Under the pieces are notes generated by a model. That model searched no databases. It worked only from the letters and a program-made list of their open reading frames with translations, and was not told the origin of the DNA. Both the position numbers and the translations under genes were made by a program. From Flectobacillus sp. BAB-3569 (lineage in GTDB: Bacteria > Bacteroidota > Bacteroidia > Cytophagales > Spirosomataceae), in assembly GCF_002270355.1 (NCBI RefSeq), contig NZ_NJFZ01000022.1, positions 124,001-188,000 on the forward strand: a stretch of 64,000 nucleotides of DNA. The letters are read 5' to 3'. Positions 54,625 to 63,202 of this stretch are shown piece after piece. The first letter of the stretch is position 1; the number at the start of each line of letters is the position of its first letter.

Positions 54625-55398
54625 TCAAACAAAAGCTTGATTGTATTTTTCAAAAACCTTTGCTACTTCTTCCAAAAACTCTGGTTTGTCCTCAAAGGCA
54701 TTGCCAATCGTGATAATATCGGCCCCTGCTTCTAGGGCTTGAACTACCTTTTCTGGTGTATTTAAGCCTCCTCCTACAATCAACGGAATATCAATCATCC
54801 CTCTCACTGCCTGAATCAACTTGGCAGGAACAGGTATTTCTGCGCCACTTCCTGCATCCAGATAAATCAATTTCATTCCTAAATATTGTCCTGCCAAAGC
54901 GGTACAAGCTGCTATTTCAGGCTTGTTATTGGGAATAGGTGTGGTGTTAGACATATACGAAACCGTTGTCGGGCGACCACTCTCAATAAGCAAATAGCCT
55001 GTCGATAATACTTCTAGTTGACTTTGTTTGAGCAAAGGAGCTGCTACCACATGCTGACCAATCAAAAACTCAGGATTGCGTCCAGAAAGTAGTGATAGAA
55101 ACAAAATAGCATCGGCCGATGGCTCGATATGCAAGCTATTGCCAGGAAAAAGAATGACTGGTTTGGAGGTCTGTGATTTGATTTGACTAATCACAGACTG
55201 TATAGAAGGAGTGGTAATGAGACTACCACCCACCAAAAAGAAATCGATTGGAGAAATATTACACAGTCCCAACAACTTCGATAAAGAAGATTCATCTACC
55301 TTATCAGGGTCGATAAGGACAGCAAGAGATTTTTTGCCTTGTTGTCGAAAACTATTCAGTTGTTGGAGTAAGGTTGTTGTTGTCGTCTGCATCAGCAT
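54625..55398 (-). CDS. Geranylgeranylglyceryl phosphate synthase family protein (bacterial GGGPS)
   Basis: TIM-barrel prenyltransferase, 257 residues, of the GGGPS/PcrB family. Core motifs: KKSLAVLIDPDKVDESSLSK, FFLVGGSLITTPS, LFPGNSLHIEPSADAILFLS, YLDAGSGAEIPVPAKLIQ and PLIVGGGLNTPEKVVQALEA. The archaeal enzyme makes the first ether-lipid bond on sn-glycerol-1-phosphate. Homologues from Bacteroidota were shown to have GGGP synthase activity, so ether-linked prenyl glycerol is plausible, but the end product here is unknown. The start overlaps the end of the upstream membrane-protein gene by about 40 bases, suggesting translational coupling. An ATG at 55392 is the alternative start. Confidence 0.92.
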   Translation of the reverse strand: MLMQTTTTTLLQQLNSFRQQGKKSLAVLIDPDKVDESSLSKLLGLCNISPIDFFLVGGSLITTPSIQSVISQIKSQTSKPVILFPGNSLHIEPSADAILFLSLLSGRNPEFLIGQHVVAAPLLKQSQLEVLSTGYLLIESGRPTTVSYMSNTTPIPNNKPEIAACTALAGQYLGMKLIYLDAGSGAEIPVPAKLIQAVRGMIDIPLIVGGGLNTPEKVVQALEAGADIITIGNAFEDKPEFLEEVAKVFEKYNQAFV

Positions 55399-55780
55399 TA
55401 ATAGATTCTTTCATCAGCGAAATCGCCTCTAAGATTTTGTCTTTAGCAATGGCAATCAAAAAGGACATAATATATCCTTTGATTGAGCTAATAATCCATG
55501 ATTCTTCTTTGGGTTCTTTAACGGCTACGGGAAGATTAGTATTTTCATCATAGACAATTTCTTTCACCTTCGTTTTTTTATCGGCAGGCGAAAGCCATTT
55601 GAAGAGCAAATAGGTTCCAAACAAAACGCCACCAATGACCAAAGTGGCTGTACCAACTTTAGTAGCTTCGGTTTTGAGAGTGATTACTTGTGTGTCTATT
55701 TTATTTTTATATTCCTGTGCTTCTTGTTGCAATTGCTCTTTACGAGCAGCTATGTTTTGAGAACTCAATGCTGGTAACAT
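55352..55780 (-). CDS. Membrane protein with coiled coil, 142 aa
   Basis: N-terminal helix rich in E, K and Q (KEQLQQEAQEYKNKI), one or two membrane segments (GTATLVIGGVLFGTYLLF at about 43-60 and IIMSFLIAIAK-type later), charged loop KKTKVKEIVYDEN between. Pattern like the YtxH/DUF883-type envelope proteins, but I do not recognise a named family. It precedes and overlaps the GGGPS gene and follows the holin-like gene by about 230 bases, all on the minus strand. Confidence 0.6.
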   Translation of the reverse strand: MLPALSSQNIAARKEQLQQEAQEYKNKIDTQVITLKTEATKVGTATLVIGGVLFGTYLLFKWLSPADKKTKVKEIVYDENTNLPVAVKEPKEESWIISSIKGYIMSFLIAIAKDKILEAISLMKESINADADDNNNLTPTTE

Positions 55781-56010
55781 AAGGGATAGGGCTTTTATCT
55801 CGAAAGATTTTTGAAAAACGATTTATAAACCTTTTCAACAGTGTGAAAAAACAGGACTTTAGCACAAAAAATATGTTTTTGTAAACTAAAGAATAACCAA
55901 TCGAAGCATAAAGCACACGCACGACCTTGGCGTGTTGAAAGCTCTTTGCGTTCAAAACTAGGAAAAAAAGTGTTCTTTTCTGTAAAAATTCTGTAAAAAT
56001 GAGTTACCGA

Positions 56011-56352
56011 CTACTGCTCAATTGTTTCGATTGAGTTAGTTTTAGGGGGCTCATTTTCCTGTAAAGGTTGTTTGAGAAGATAAAATACTAGCCCTGTTAT
56101 GATACCTAATAGGCTTGTGACAATCACAAATCCTAAAAAGTCACTGTGGGTAACATGATTTAGATAAAGGGCAAAAGTAATGAAGACAAAGACAAGGAAA
56201 ATGGCAGAAACTATGCCCAAAACAAGTAGCAATACCAGCTTTTTGATGGCTGCTTCAATGCGTTCTTGAACTTCTATTTGAGTAAGTTCAATCTGAGTTT
56301 GTACATATTTGTACAAATTATCGACCAAGCCGTTGGGTTCTAAAAGTTTCAT
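56011..56352 (-). CDS. Phage holin-like DUF1469/YqjE-type membrane protein, 113 aa
   Basis: Amphipathic N-terminal helix (VDNLYKYVQTQIELTQIEVQ) followed by two membrane segments (KLVLLLVLGIVSAIFLVFVF and FLGFVIVTSLLGIITGLVFY) and a short polar tail. This matches the Phage_holin_3_6/YqjE family, chromosomal envelope proteins despite the name; nothing else here is phage-like. It lies 230 bases upstream of the 142-aa membrane protein gene. A 21-base palindrome separates it from the M14 peptidase gene. Confidence 0.8.
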   Translation of the reverse strand: MKLLEPNGLVDNLYKYVQTQIELTQIEVQERIEAAIKKLVLLLVLGIVSAIFLVFVFITFALYLNHVTHSDFLGFVIVTSLLGIITGLVFYLLKQPLQENEPPKTNSIETIEQ

Positions 56353-56363
56353 ATTTTTGAATC

Positions 56364-56418
56364 AGCCCGAACCTTAGTTCGGAGGTTTATAAATGAACTC
56401 CGAACTAGGGTTCGGGCT
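56364..56418. repeat. 21-base palindrome between M14 peptidase and DUF1469 genes
   Basis: AGCCCGAACCTTAGTTCGGA (56364-) pairs with CTCCGAACTAGGGTTCGGGCT (56398-56418), one G-U pair, loop about 13. No T run after it, so it looks like a palindromic intergenic unit, although it may stop transcription or stabilise the 3' end. Confidence 0.65.
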
Positions 56419-56423
56419 ATATA

Positions 56424-59009
56424 TTAATCCTCGTCGCCCCCTCTGATACCAGAAAGAATATTGCTTCCGAAGAAAATAGCATTCAAAAATAACTTATTAG
56501 TTCCATACCAAAAAGCTCTGAAGTTAGGATTGTCAGTCATCACGATAACTTTTCCTGCTCCGTAAGCCGTAGCAACTACCGCTGGAGTGTTCTTCATCGT
56601 CTTTCTATTTGGCTCAGTAATGTACCCGCTAACCAACGGATCGTTTGAGTAAATTAGTGGTGCATTGTATGGATCTTTGATTTTTTCTAAGAAAATCGTA
56701 TTGTCCTTAAATACACTCAAAGTTGGTTCTTTGTAACCGTAGCCAATAGGGTGAGTTGGGTCTAATTTTACTTGAAAAATAGCTCCAGCAATCAATTGAG
56801 CGCCTTTGTAGCGTTCAGCCAAAGCATAAGGTTTTGGACTTGAAGTGGTATCTGCTGGCGTATTTTTGATTTTTACAGGTGAAAGTCCTTTCGAAGCTAC
56901 CCATGGTACAGCATCTGTTACAGCGATTAGCGTACCACCTGCACGTACCCAGTTTTTGATTTTCTCTTCATTCAAGGCACTATACTCACCACTCGACAAA
57001 ATCAAGGTATTGTATTTGTCAAGGCTCATACGGTTTACTTGGGCAATATCAGACATCGTCAACGGTAAGTTTACGCGAGTATCCAATAAGTGCCAAATTT
57101 CTCCTGCATCGTTTGGATTGATACCTGCTCCTGTAATCATCAATGGACGTGGTGCGCGCATTGGGGCAAAATAGCTACTTCCTAAGTCTATACCTGTTGG
57201 CGTTAAGCCTGTTGGAGCAGCGTAGAAATCAACGCCATCTCGTTCTGCCAATTTCTCTAACAAAGCACGTAATCCGTCGAGGTTACTTAGTTGGTTACCA
57301 CCTGCGGTGATTTCGACTGTACCATAGTCAAAAGATTTGGTACCACCTTCGATAACGCCTGTAAATGGCTCTGTGGCAACTTTGAGCTTATAGCCTTTTT
57401 TCTGCAATTCGTAGGCTGCACGTGGAGCAAAATATCCGTCCCATTCAAACAAGTAAGCGTAATTGCTTGTACCAACTACGCGACCTTTAGGGAAATCATT
57501 TTTAGATATCTTTTCACCTAATGCTACAGGAGTTTTTGCTTCGCCATAAGGTACGTTGAAGCATAATGGCATTCCCCATGCTGAAATATCATAGAAAAGT
57601 GAATCTTCGAATTTGGTACGTTTTTCAAAAATACCCTGAGCCAAACGATACTGTGGTTGTGAAAGTGGCACTACATATGAATTTTCTTTTTTGAATGATT
57701 TACCTTCTACTGTTTCATCTTTTGACAAACGATATACTTCAATGTCGTGCTGACGTAAAATACGGATCATTTCATGAGTCTTCACATGATCTGTTGTATT
57801 ACCAAAAACGTAAGCTTGCGTAGCGCTAGGGTTTTTCTCCTGATAAAACGTGCGTTGGTAATCTAACAATTCTTGACGCATTGATTTGGCAGCGCGAAGT
57901 GTCGAAAGGGTCGTCGTGAATTGATTACGAATCGTAAAGGCAAAACTCATCGGACCGTTAGGCGTTTCTTGTAAATGTCCACGTGAACTAGCCTGTTCAA
58001 ACAAGATACCTATACAACCTTGTGCATCTGGGAAGGTCGAACCTTTTCCGTAATAAAAATCATCGTAACCTTCTTTCGTAAAATATAAAGAGCCGATTTT
58101 ATCTAATGCTGAGGCATGGAATTTCCCGATTTTCTCAGTCAATTCAATGTTTTTCTTTGGCGTAATCGGGTGCGTACGTGCTGGAATTCCTGGTTGGAAA
58201 AAGAATGACGAGCCACTACCCATTTCGTGGTGGTCAGTCAAAATGTTTGGCTTCCACTCATGGTATTTCACAATACGGCCTTTACTTTCAGGGTGTTGTG
58301 TGTACAACCAGTCACGATTAAGGTCAAACCAATAGTGGTTATAGCGACCACCTGGCCAAGTTTCATTCAACTCACGACTGTTTGGGTCAGCTACTAAGTT
58401 CATGCTTTTATTGGCATTTACCCAGCTCGAAAAACGTTCGCCACCATCTGGATTGATGCGTGGGTCTACCAAAATCACCGATTCATTTAACACTGAATCT
58501 ATTTCGGCTCCTTGTGCTGCTGCCAAATAATATACTGCCAAAGGAGAGGCATTAGTCCCACTAGCTTCGTTACCATGTACTGAGTATCCCATCCAAACAA
58601 CGATTGGCATATCGGCAGTTTTGAGGCTCGACGATTTGTCTAGTTCAACAAGTTTATGGTGTTCAGCTTTGATTTGGTCGATATTAGCCAAATTTTTTGG
58701 AGAAGAAATCGTCAGGAGGAGGAGCGGACGGTTTTCGTAAGTTCTACCGTATTCGACAAGCTTGACACGGTTAGAAACTTCAGCGACTTTTTTCATGTAT
58801 CCAACAAGTTGCTCGTGTTGGATATGCCATTCGCCTACCTGGAAGCCAAAATACTGCTGTGGGGTAGGAATGGCAGGGTCATACTTCACATTTTGTGGCA
58901 AATAATAGCTGTCTGCCACTTGAGCAAACGATAAATGAGTAAGCATTAAAAGCAAAAAAGCGGTTGCCCGCTTTAATATGCTAATGCTAAACGAGTAGCG
59001 GTAATTCAT
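56424..59009 (-). CDS. Secreted M14-family zinc carboxypeptidase
   Basis: 861 residues from ATG 59009 (MNYRYSFSISILKRATAFLL); the upstream frame extension to 59105 is ignored because this start gives a normal signal peptide ending LSFAQ. Catalytic domain about 60-400: GYSVHGNEASGTNASPLAVY with the HxxE zinc ligands, a following LVDPRINPDGGERFSSW (third ligand region) and RHHEMG-type ITDHHEMG and a Glu-containing end. M14 enzymes remove C-terminal residues from peptides in the periplasm. The rest (about 400-860) is a large C-terminal region with no motif I can name. Bacteroidota M14 peptidases are often this long. Confidence 0.9.
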   Translation of the reverse strand: MNYRYSFSISILKRATAFLLLMLTHLSFAQVADSYYLPQNVKYDPAIPTPQQYFGFQVGEWHIQHEQLVGYMKKVAEVSNRVKLVEYGRTYENRPLLLLTISSPKNLANIDQIKAEHHKLVELDKSSSLKTADMPIVVWMGYSVHGNEASGTNASPLAVYYLAAAQGAEIDSVLNESVILVDPRINPDGGERFSSWVNANKSMNLVADPNSRELNETWPGGRYNHYWFDLNRDWLYTQHPESKGRIVKYHEWKPNILTDHHEMGSGSSFFFQPGIPARTHPITPKKNIELTEKIGKFHASALDKIGSLYFTKEGYDDFYYGKGSTFPDAQGCIGILFEQASSRGHLQETPNGPMSFAFTIRNQFTTTLSTLRAAKSMRQELLDYQRTFYQEKNPSATQAYVFGNTTDHVKTHEMIRILRQHDIEVYRLSKDETVEGKSFKKENSYVVPLSQPQYRLAQGIFEKRTKFEDSLFYDISAWGMPLCFNVPYGEAKTPVALGEKISKNDFPKGRVVGTSNYAYLFEWDGYFAPRAAYELQKKGYKLKVATEPFTGVIEGGTKSFDYGTVEITAGGNQLSNLDGLRALLEKLAERDGVDFYAAPTGLTPTGIDLGSSYFAPMRAPRPLMITGAGINPNDAGEIWHLLDTRVNLPLTMSDIAQVNRMSLDKYNTLILSSGEYSALNEEKIKNWVRAGGTLIAVTDAVPWVASKGLSPVKIKNTPADTTSSPKPYALAERYKGAQLIAGAIFQVKLDPTHPIGYGYKEPTLSVFKDNTIFLEKIKDPYNAPLIYSNDPLVSGYITEPNRKTMKNTPAVVATAYGAGKVIVMTDNPNFRAFWYGTNKLFLNAIFFGSNILSGIRGGDED

Positions 59010-59179
59010 AGTGTGAAAAGTTGGTTGATAAAGAAAGACGATAAAAATTTGCGACACCACGTTGAGAATGGTGTCTATATAAAAAGCTTTAAAATAAATG
59101 CACACGAATTACCAGAAGATTTTCTAGAGGCTAGCCAATCTTTAAGTAAAAGCACTAGAAACTCGGTTGACAAACGTGA

Positions 59180-59578
59180 TTAACGTTGCTTCATGAGTTT
59201 TGCTTCAATGGTTTGTTGTGTATGAGGCACAGCTCTCAAACGTTCTTTAGGGATCAACTTACCAGTATCGATACAAACACCATAAGTGCCGTTTTTGATA
59301 CGAATCAAAGCATTTTCCAACTGAGTTGAAAACTTTTGTAAGCGAGCAGCCAACTGGCTCATACTTTCTTTTTCAGAAGTATCAGCACCATCTTCCATCA
59401 ACTTTGAGCTTCCCGAAGTCACATCAGTACCTGGGTCGTTACGCTTGTGTAGAGCTTCACGGATGTAATTTAATTCACTACGAGTATCATCTAATTTTTT
59501 AGTGATTAGCTCTTCAAACTCCTTCAATTCTTCTTCAGAATAGCGTGTTTTTTCTTCTACCGAACCTGTATTCATCAT
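59180..59578 (-). CDS. DksA/TraR-family protein with a degenerate zinc finger
   Basis: 132 residues. A long N-terminal coiled-coil region with EELKEFEELITKKLDDTRSE and LNYIREALHKR, then the DksA-type globular end: ALIRIKNGTYGVCIDTGKLI with PKERLRAVPHTQQTIEAK. DksA normally has four zinc-binding cysteines in this region; only one Cys (YGVC) is left. So this is a DksA-like transcription factor of the cysteine-poor type, which may act on RNA polymerase without zinc. Promoter box TATATTTG at 59642. It lies alone, divergent from gdh. Confidence 0.85.
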   Translation of the reverse strand: MMNTGSVEEKTRYSEEELKEFEELITKKLDDTRSELNYIREALHKRNDPGTDVTSGSSKLMEDGADTSEKESMSQLAARLQKFSTQLENALIRIKNGTYGVCIDTGKLIPKERLRAVPHTQQTIEAKLMKQR

Positions 59579-60022
59579 AATTGTACCAATGATTTTAGTG
59601 AGTCAAAGTCCCTTTGCGTAGGGAACATCCTTAAAATTGCGCAAATATACGTGGTAAATTTTTAGTAATTGAAATATTTCAAGAAATAATAAAAATTTTC
59701 CGAAAAATAACAATTTGGTAATTTACCAATTTTGCCAATGGTTATTTGGTAAATGCTTGTATTACCCATAAAGTTAAAAAGCAAAAATGAAAAATTGTGC
59801 AAAATTGTGTTTTTGGCTAAAAAATCGGGTATTTCTACTTACAGACCAGACACTTGACATTCTCGTTTAAGGGTTGCAATATTGTGAATATTTCATTAAC
59901 AAATTGATTTTTTAGAAGTTTATTTTGTATTTTATAAAGAACGAACTGGTGGTTAATTTATGAGAAAAATCACTCAATTTTTTTATGAAATTCAATAGAT
60001 TTCAACAAACTGTGATAATGCT
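59579..60022. other. Divergent promoter region of DksA-like and glutamate dehydrogenase genes
   Basis: No gene seen. Contains the -7 box of the DksA-like gene at 59642. AT-rich; no clear TTTG -33 for the plus strand. Confidence 0.5.
59642..59649 (-). promoter_or_regulatory. -7 box of the DksA-like gene
   Basis: TATATTTG on the minus strand, 64 bases before the start codon at 59578. Confidence 0.5.
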
Positions 60023-61297
60023 ATGACATACATAGAACCAGCTCCTATCAAAGATAAGGAGAACCCTTTGGAATCCATGATGCAGCGATTTGACAAGGCT
60101 GTAGAGTTGTTAGGTATCTCTGAAGAAATGTACTATATCTTGAAAGTACCTGCTCGTCAAGTAACGGTTGGATTACCAATTACCATGGACGATGGAAGAA
60201 TCAAAGTATTTGAGGGTCACAGAGTTATACACTCAAACATCCTCGGGCCAGCCAAAGGAGGTATTCGTTTTGACCCAGCTGTAAACATCGATGAAGTTCG
60301 TGCTTTGGCAGCTTGGATGACTTGGAAATGTGCCGTAGTGGATATTCCTTACGGTGGTGCAAAAGGTGGTATCGCTTGTAACCCTCGCGAAATGTCTGCG
60401 GGTGAAATGGAGCGTTTGATGCGTGCTTACACGGTAGCAATGTTAGACGTATTTGGTCCAGATCGTGATATTCCAGCTCCTGATATGGGTACTGGTCCGC
60501 GTGAGATGGCTTGGCTGATGGACGAATACTCAAAAGCAAAAGGTATGACTGTAAATGCTGTCGTGACGGGTAAACCACTAGTTTTGGGTGGTTCGTTGGG
60601 TCGTACAGAGGCAACAGGTAGAGGTGTGATGGTTTCGGCTATGGCGGGTATGGACAAACTAAAAATCAATCCGTACAAGGCTACAGCGGCTATTCAAGGT
60701 TTTGGTAATGTGGGCTCGCATGCGGCTATTTTGTTGCATGAAAGAGGCGTAAAAGTAGTGGCTATTTCTGATATTTCAGGTGCTTATTACAACGAAAATG
60801 GTATCGATATCGAAGGTGCTATCAAATATAGAGATTTGAATCGTGGTACTTTAGAAAACTTCCCTGGCGCTGAAAAAATCACTAACGAGCAGCTTTTGAC
60901 GTTGGATGTAGATGTATTAGTGCCTGCTGCTAAGGAAGACGTTATTACACACGATAATGCTAGCTTTATTCAAGCAAAAATGATTGTAGAAGGTGCTAAC
61001 GGTCCAACTTCGGCATCGGCTGATGATATTATTAATGAAAAAGGTATTTTGGTTGTACCTGATATTTTGGCTAATGCTGGTGGTGTAACTGTATCGTATT
61101 TTGAATGGGTACAAAACCGCATGGGCTACAAATGGAATCTCGACCGTATCAATCGCCGTTCTGATCGTATCATGAAAGATTCTTTTGATAAGGTATTCCT
61201 AACTTCTCAACAATTTAATGTTCCAATGCGTATTGCTGCTTATATTGTAGCTATCAAAAAAGTAGCTGATACCTACAAATTTAGAGGTGGATATTAA
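60023..61297 (+). CDS. Glutamate dehydrogenase (Glu/Leu/Phe/Val family)
   Basis: Interconverts glutamate with 2-oxoglutarate and ammonia; 424 residues, the short hexameric NAD-type length. GPAKGGIRFDPAVNIDEVRA and TWKCAVVDIPYGGAKGGI hold the catalytic lysines (K in KGG). The catalytic aspartate is in PAPDMGT; the Rossmann fold is GFGNVGSHAAIL. Glutamate rather than leucine substrate is likely from the GGAKGG context, but family members are hard to separate by sequence alone. Followed by a terminator in composite repeat D. Confidence 0.93.
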   Translation: MTYIEPAPIKDKENPLESMMQRFDKAVELLGISEEMYYILKVPARQVTVGLPITMDDGRIKVFEGHRVIHSNILGPAKGGIRFDPAVNIDEVRALAAWMTWKCAVVDIPYGGAKGGIACNPREMSAGEMERLMRAYTVAMLDVFGPDRDIPAPDMGTGPREMAWLMDEYSKAKGMTVNAVVTGKPLVLGGSLGRTEATGRGVMVSAMAGMDKLKINPYKATAAIQGFGNVGSHAAILLHERGVKVVAISDISGAYYNENGIDIEGAIKYRDLNRGTLENFPGAEKITNEQLLTLDVDVLVPAAKEDVITHDNASFIQAKMIVEGANGPTSASADDIINEKGILVVPDILANAGGVTVSYFEWVQNRMGYKWNLDRINRRSDRIMKDSFDKVFLTSQQFNVPMRIAAYIVAIKKVADTYKFRGGY

Positions 61298-61306
61298 TCG
61301 GTATCT

Positions 61307-61378
61307 GTAGAGGCGCAATGTTTGTGTCTTAAGCAGTATCAAAAAAGCGGTCGAAAAACCTTTTTTGACCGCTTTTGG
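61307..61378 (+). repeat. Composite repeat with terminator, copy D
   Basis: GTAGAGGCGCAATG, TGTCTTAAGC, then the AAAAAAGCGGTCGAAAAA hairpin. Right after the glutamate dehydrogenase gene. Confidence 0.7.
61341..61377. terminator. Rho-independent terminator after glutamate dehydrogenase
   Basis: AAAGCGGTC pairs with GACCGCTTT around the A/T-rich centre. Confidence 0.8.
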
Positions 61379-61427
61379 GTGAAATATATTTATTCATTTA
61401 CCTTTTCTTATTACAAAACAAAAAGTT

Positions 61428-61473
61428 AAAAGCACTAAGCAATCAATAATTTTACGATTGCTTAGTGCTTTTT
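61428..61473 (-). terminator. Terminator of the DUF58 gene
   Basis: AAAAGCACTAAGCAATC (61428-61444) pairs with GATTGCTTAGTGCTTTT (61456-61472); A run gives the T run on the minus strand. Confidence 0.85.
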
Positions 61474-61528
61474 GTATAAATCAACAGGTCAAAAGCCAAT
61501 AGCCGATAACCAATACCTGATAACTCCT

Positions 61529-62860
61529 TTAAATCGCTCCTTTAGCTTTCAACATCAAATACTTATTGATGGTATTAATGGATAATTGCTGAGGACTTGT
61601 CAATAACGCCTGAATCCCATATTGCTCTAATTCTTTTACAATTAGCTTTTTTTCATAGTAAAACTTTTCTGCAATAGTTTTCTGGTAAATCTCTGCCGTT
61701 GTCGATGCGGGTTGTTCAAGGATATTTTGTAGTCCCGTATTTTCAAAGAAAACTACTAAAACTAGGTGTTCTTTAGCAAGTTTTCGAAAATGAGGAAGTT
61801 GGCGACGCATAGAATTGACCGTTTCAAAATTGGTATAAATTATCAACAGGCTTCGTTGCTTGATTTGCTTTTTGACATGGATATACAATGCTTCATAGTC
61901 GCTTTCCTGAAAAAGTGTTTGTTGGTGGTACAACATATCCAAAATGCGGTGAAGCTGCCCAGATTTTCGATCGGCCAAAAGTGTTTGATTAATTTTATTC
62001 GAAAAAGTAATAATGCCTGCTTTGTCGTGCTTGTGTAAAGCGATATTTGACAATACCAAGCTCGAATTGATGGCATAATCCAATAGCGTGAGTCCATCAA
62101 AAGGACTTTGCATGATTCGACCTTTGTCGATAAGGCAATAAATAGACTGTGCTCGTTCGTCCTGATAACTATTAACCATCAGCTCGTTGCGTCGGGCTGT
62201 AGCCTGCCAGTTGATTGTTCGAATATCATCGCCTTGTACGTAGCTTCTAATTTGTTCAAACTCCTGCGTATGCCCAATTCGTCTGATTTTTTTGATACCC
62301 ACATCCGTCAAACGGTTCGAGATCGCCATTAATTCATATTCTCGCATTTGTAAAAATGAGGGATATACGGCTACCGTTTTATCTTTTTCAAACTGAAAAC
62401 GACGCTGTAACAAACCAACAGGTGAACTTACAAAAACATTTAAGGCACCAAATAGATATTCGCCTCGCTCGGTAGGTCGGAGGGTGTATTGTAAATTTTG
62501 TGTTGTGTTACTTTCTAATGTAGTATCTATTTGAAAATCTCTCTTTTGAAATTGAAAAGGAATCTCATCGACTAAGCTAACTTTTACCTCAAATCCATAA
62601 CGATTTTCTAAGGCAATTTCGATGGTATTTTGGTCGCCATTGGACAAACGTTCTGGAATAAATCTTTTGGCAAGAAACGTTTTTTGACTACCCAATAACA
62701 TGGCTAAGTCTACCAAAAGCATTCCTCCAAAGGCCAAGCTCAATAACACAGAAACATTGAAAAGCCAAGGCAATACAAATGCTAAACAGAAAAGGCTAAT
62801 TAGGGCGGTAAATCCCCAATAGACAGGTTTATTGATATAGATAGATAAGATTTGTTTCAC
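61529..62860 (-). CDS. DUF58 domain protein (MoxR-associated)
   Basis: 443 residues. Two N-terminal hydrophobic segments (WGFTALISLFCLAFVLPWLF, then LLSLAFGGMLLVDLAMLL) and a soluble domain with the DUF58 signature QIRSYVQGDDIRTINWQATA and a vWA-like SIYCLIDKGRIMQSPFDGL. DUF58 proteins nearly always accompany MoxR AAA ATPases, and moxR starts divergently at 63203, so the pair is functional. Role likely chaperone or envelope maintenance. The terminator is at 61428. Confidence 0.92.
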   Translation of the reverse strand: MKQILSIYINKPVYWGFTALISLFCLAFVLPWLFNVSVLLSLAFGGMLLVDLAMLLGSQKTFLAKRFIPERLSNGDQNTIEIALENRYGFEVKVSLVDEIPFQFQKRDFQIDTTLESNTTQNLQYTLRPTERGEYLFGALNVFVSSPVGLLQRRFQFEKDKTVAVYPSFLQMREYELMAISNRLTDVGIKKIRRIGHTQEFEQIRSYVQGDDIRTINWQATARRNELMVNSYQDERAQSIYCLIDKGRIMQSPFDGLTLLDYAINSSLVLSNIALHKHDKAGIITFSNKINQTLLADRKSGQLHRILDMLYHQQTLFQESDYEALYIHVKKQIKQRSLLIIYTNFETVNSMRRQLPHFRKLAKEHLVLVVFFENTGLQNILEQPASTTAEIYQKTIAEKFYYEKKLIVKELEQYGIQALLTSPQQLSINTINKYLMLKAKGAI

Positions 62861-63202
62861 GAGAAAGTGGAATTGTGCGAGTAATACAATAGCATAGAAC
62901 GAGACTCTTTGCTTTTAGTAAATTTGTATGGTTTTTTCCATAAAATCAAACCCTTTATCCCAACTTCAAAGGTAAAGTTTTGGAAAAATGAATGAAACAT
63001 AGCCGTTTGACCTACTCGAAGGTTTTAATTAGAGCAAAGAAGCTTCCAATCATTGAAACCTGATACGATTGGCAGTTTGCGCTTTTTTTCGTAAACTTGT
63101 CAAGAAAGCCTAGGGGAATAGCGTTGTTGGAAAAGGAGGATGACAATAACTTCTCGCTTGTGATTAGGCAAATTGATACAAAAACTTACTTCTTATTGAC
63201 TG
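62861..63202. other. Divergent promoter region of DUF58 and MoxR
   Basis: No gene seen and no clear repeat; promoters for both directions must lie here but I cannot place them. Confidence 0.45.

Noticed and set aside
56011-56352. Holin-like gene as a sign of a prophage
   Set aside because: The YqjE/DUF1469 group is chromosomal, and no other phage gene is near.
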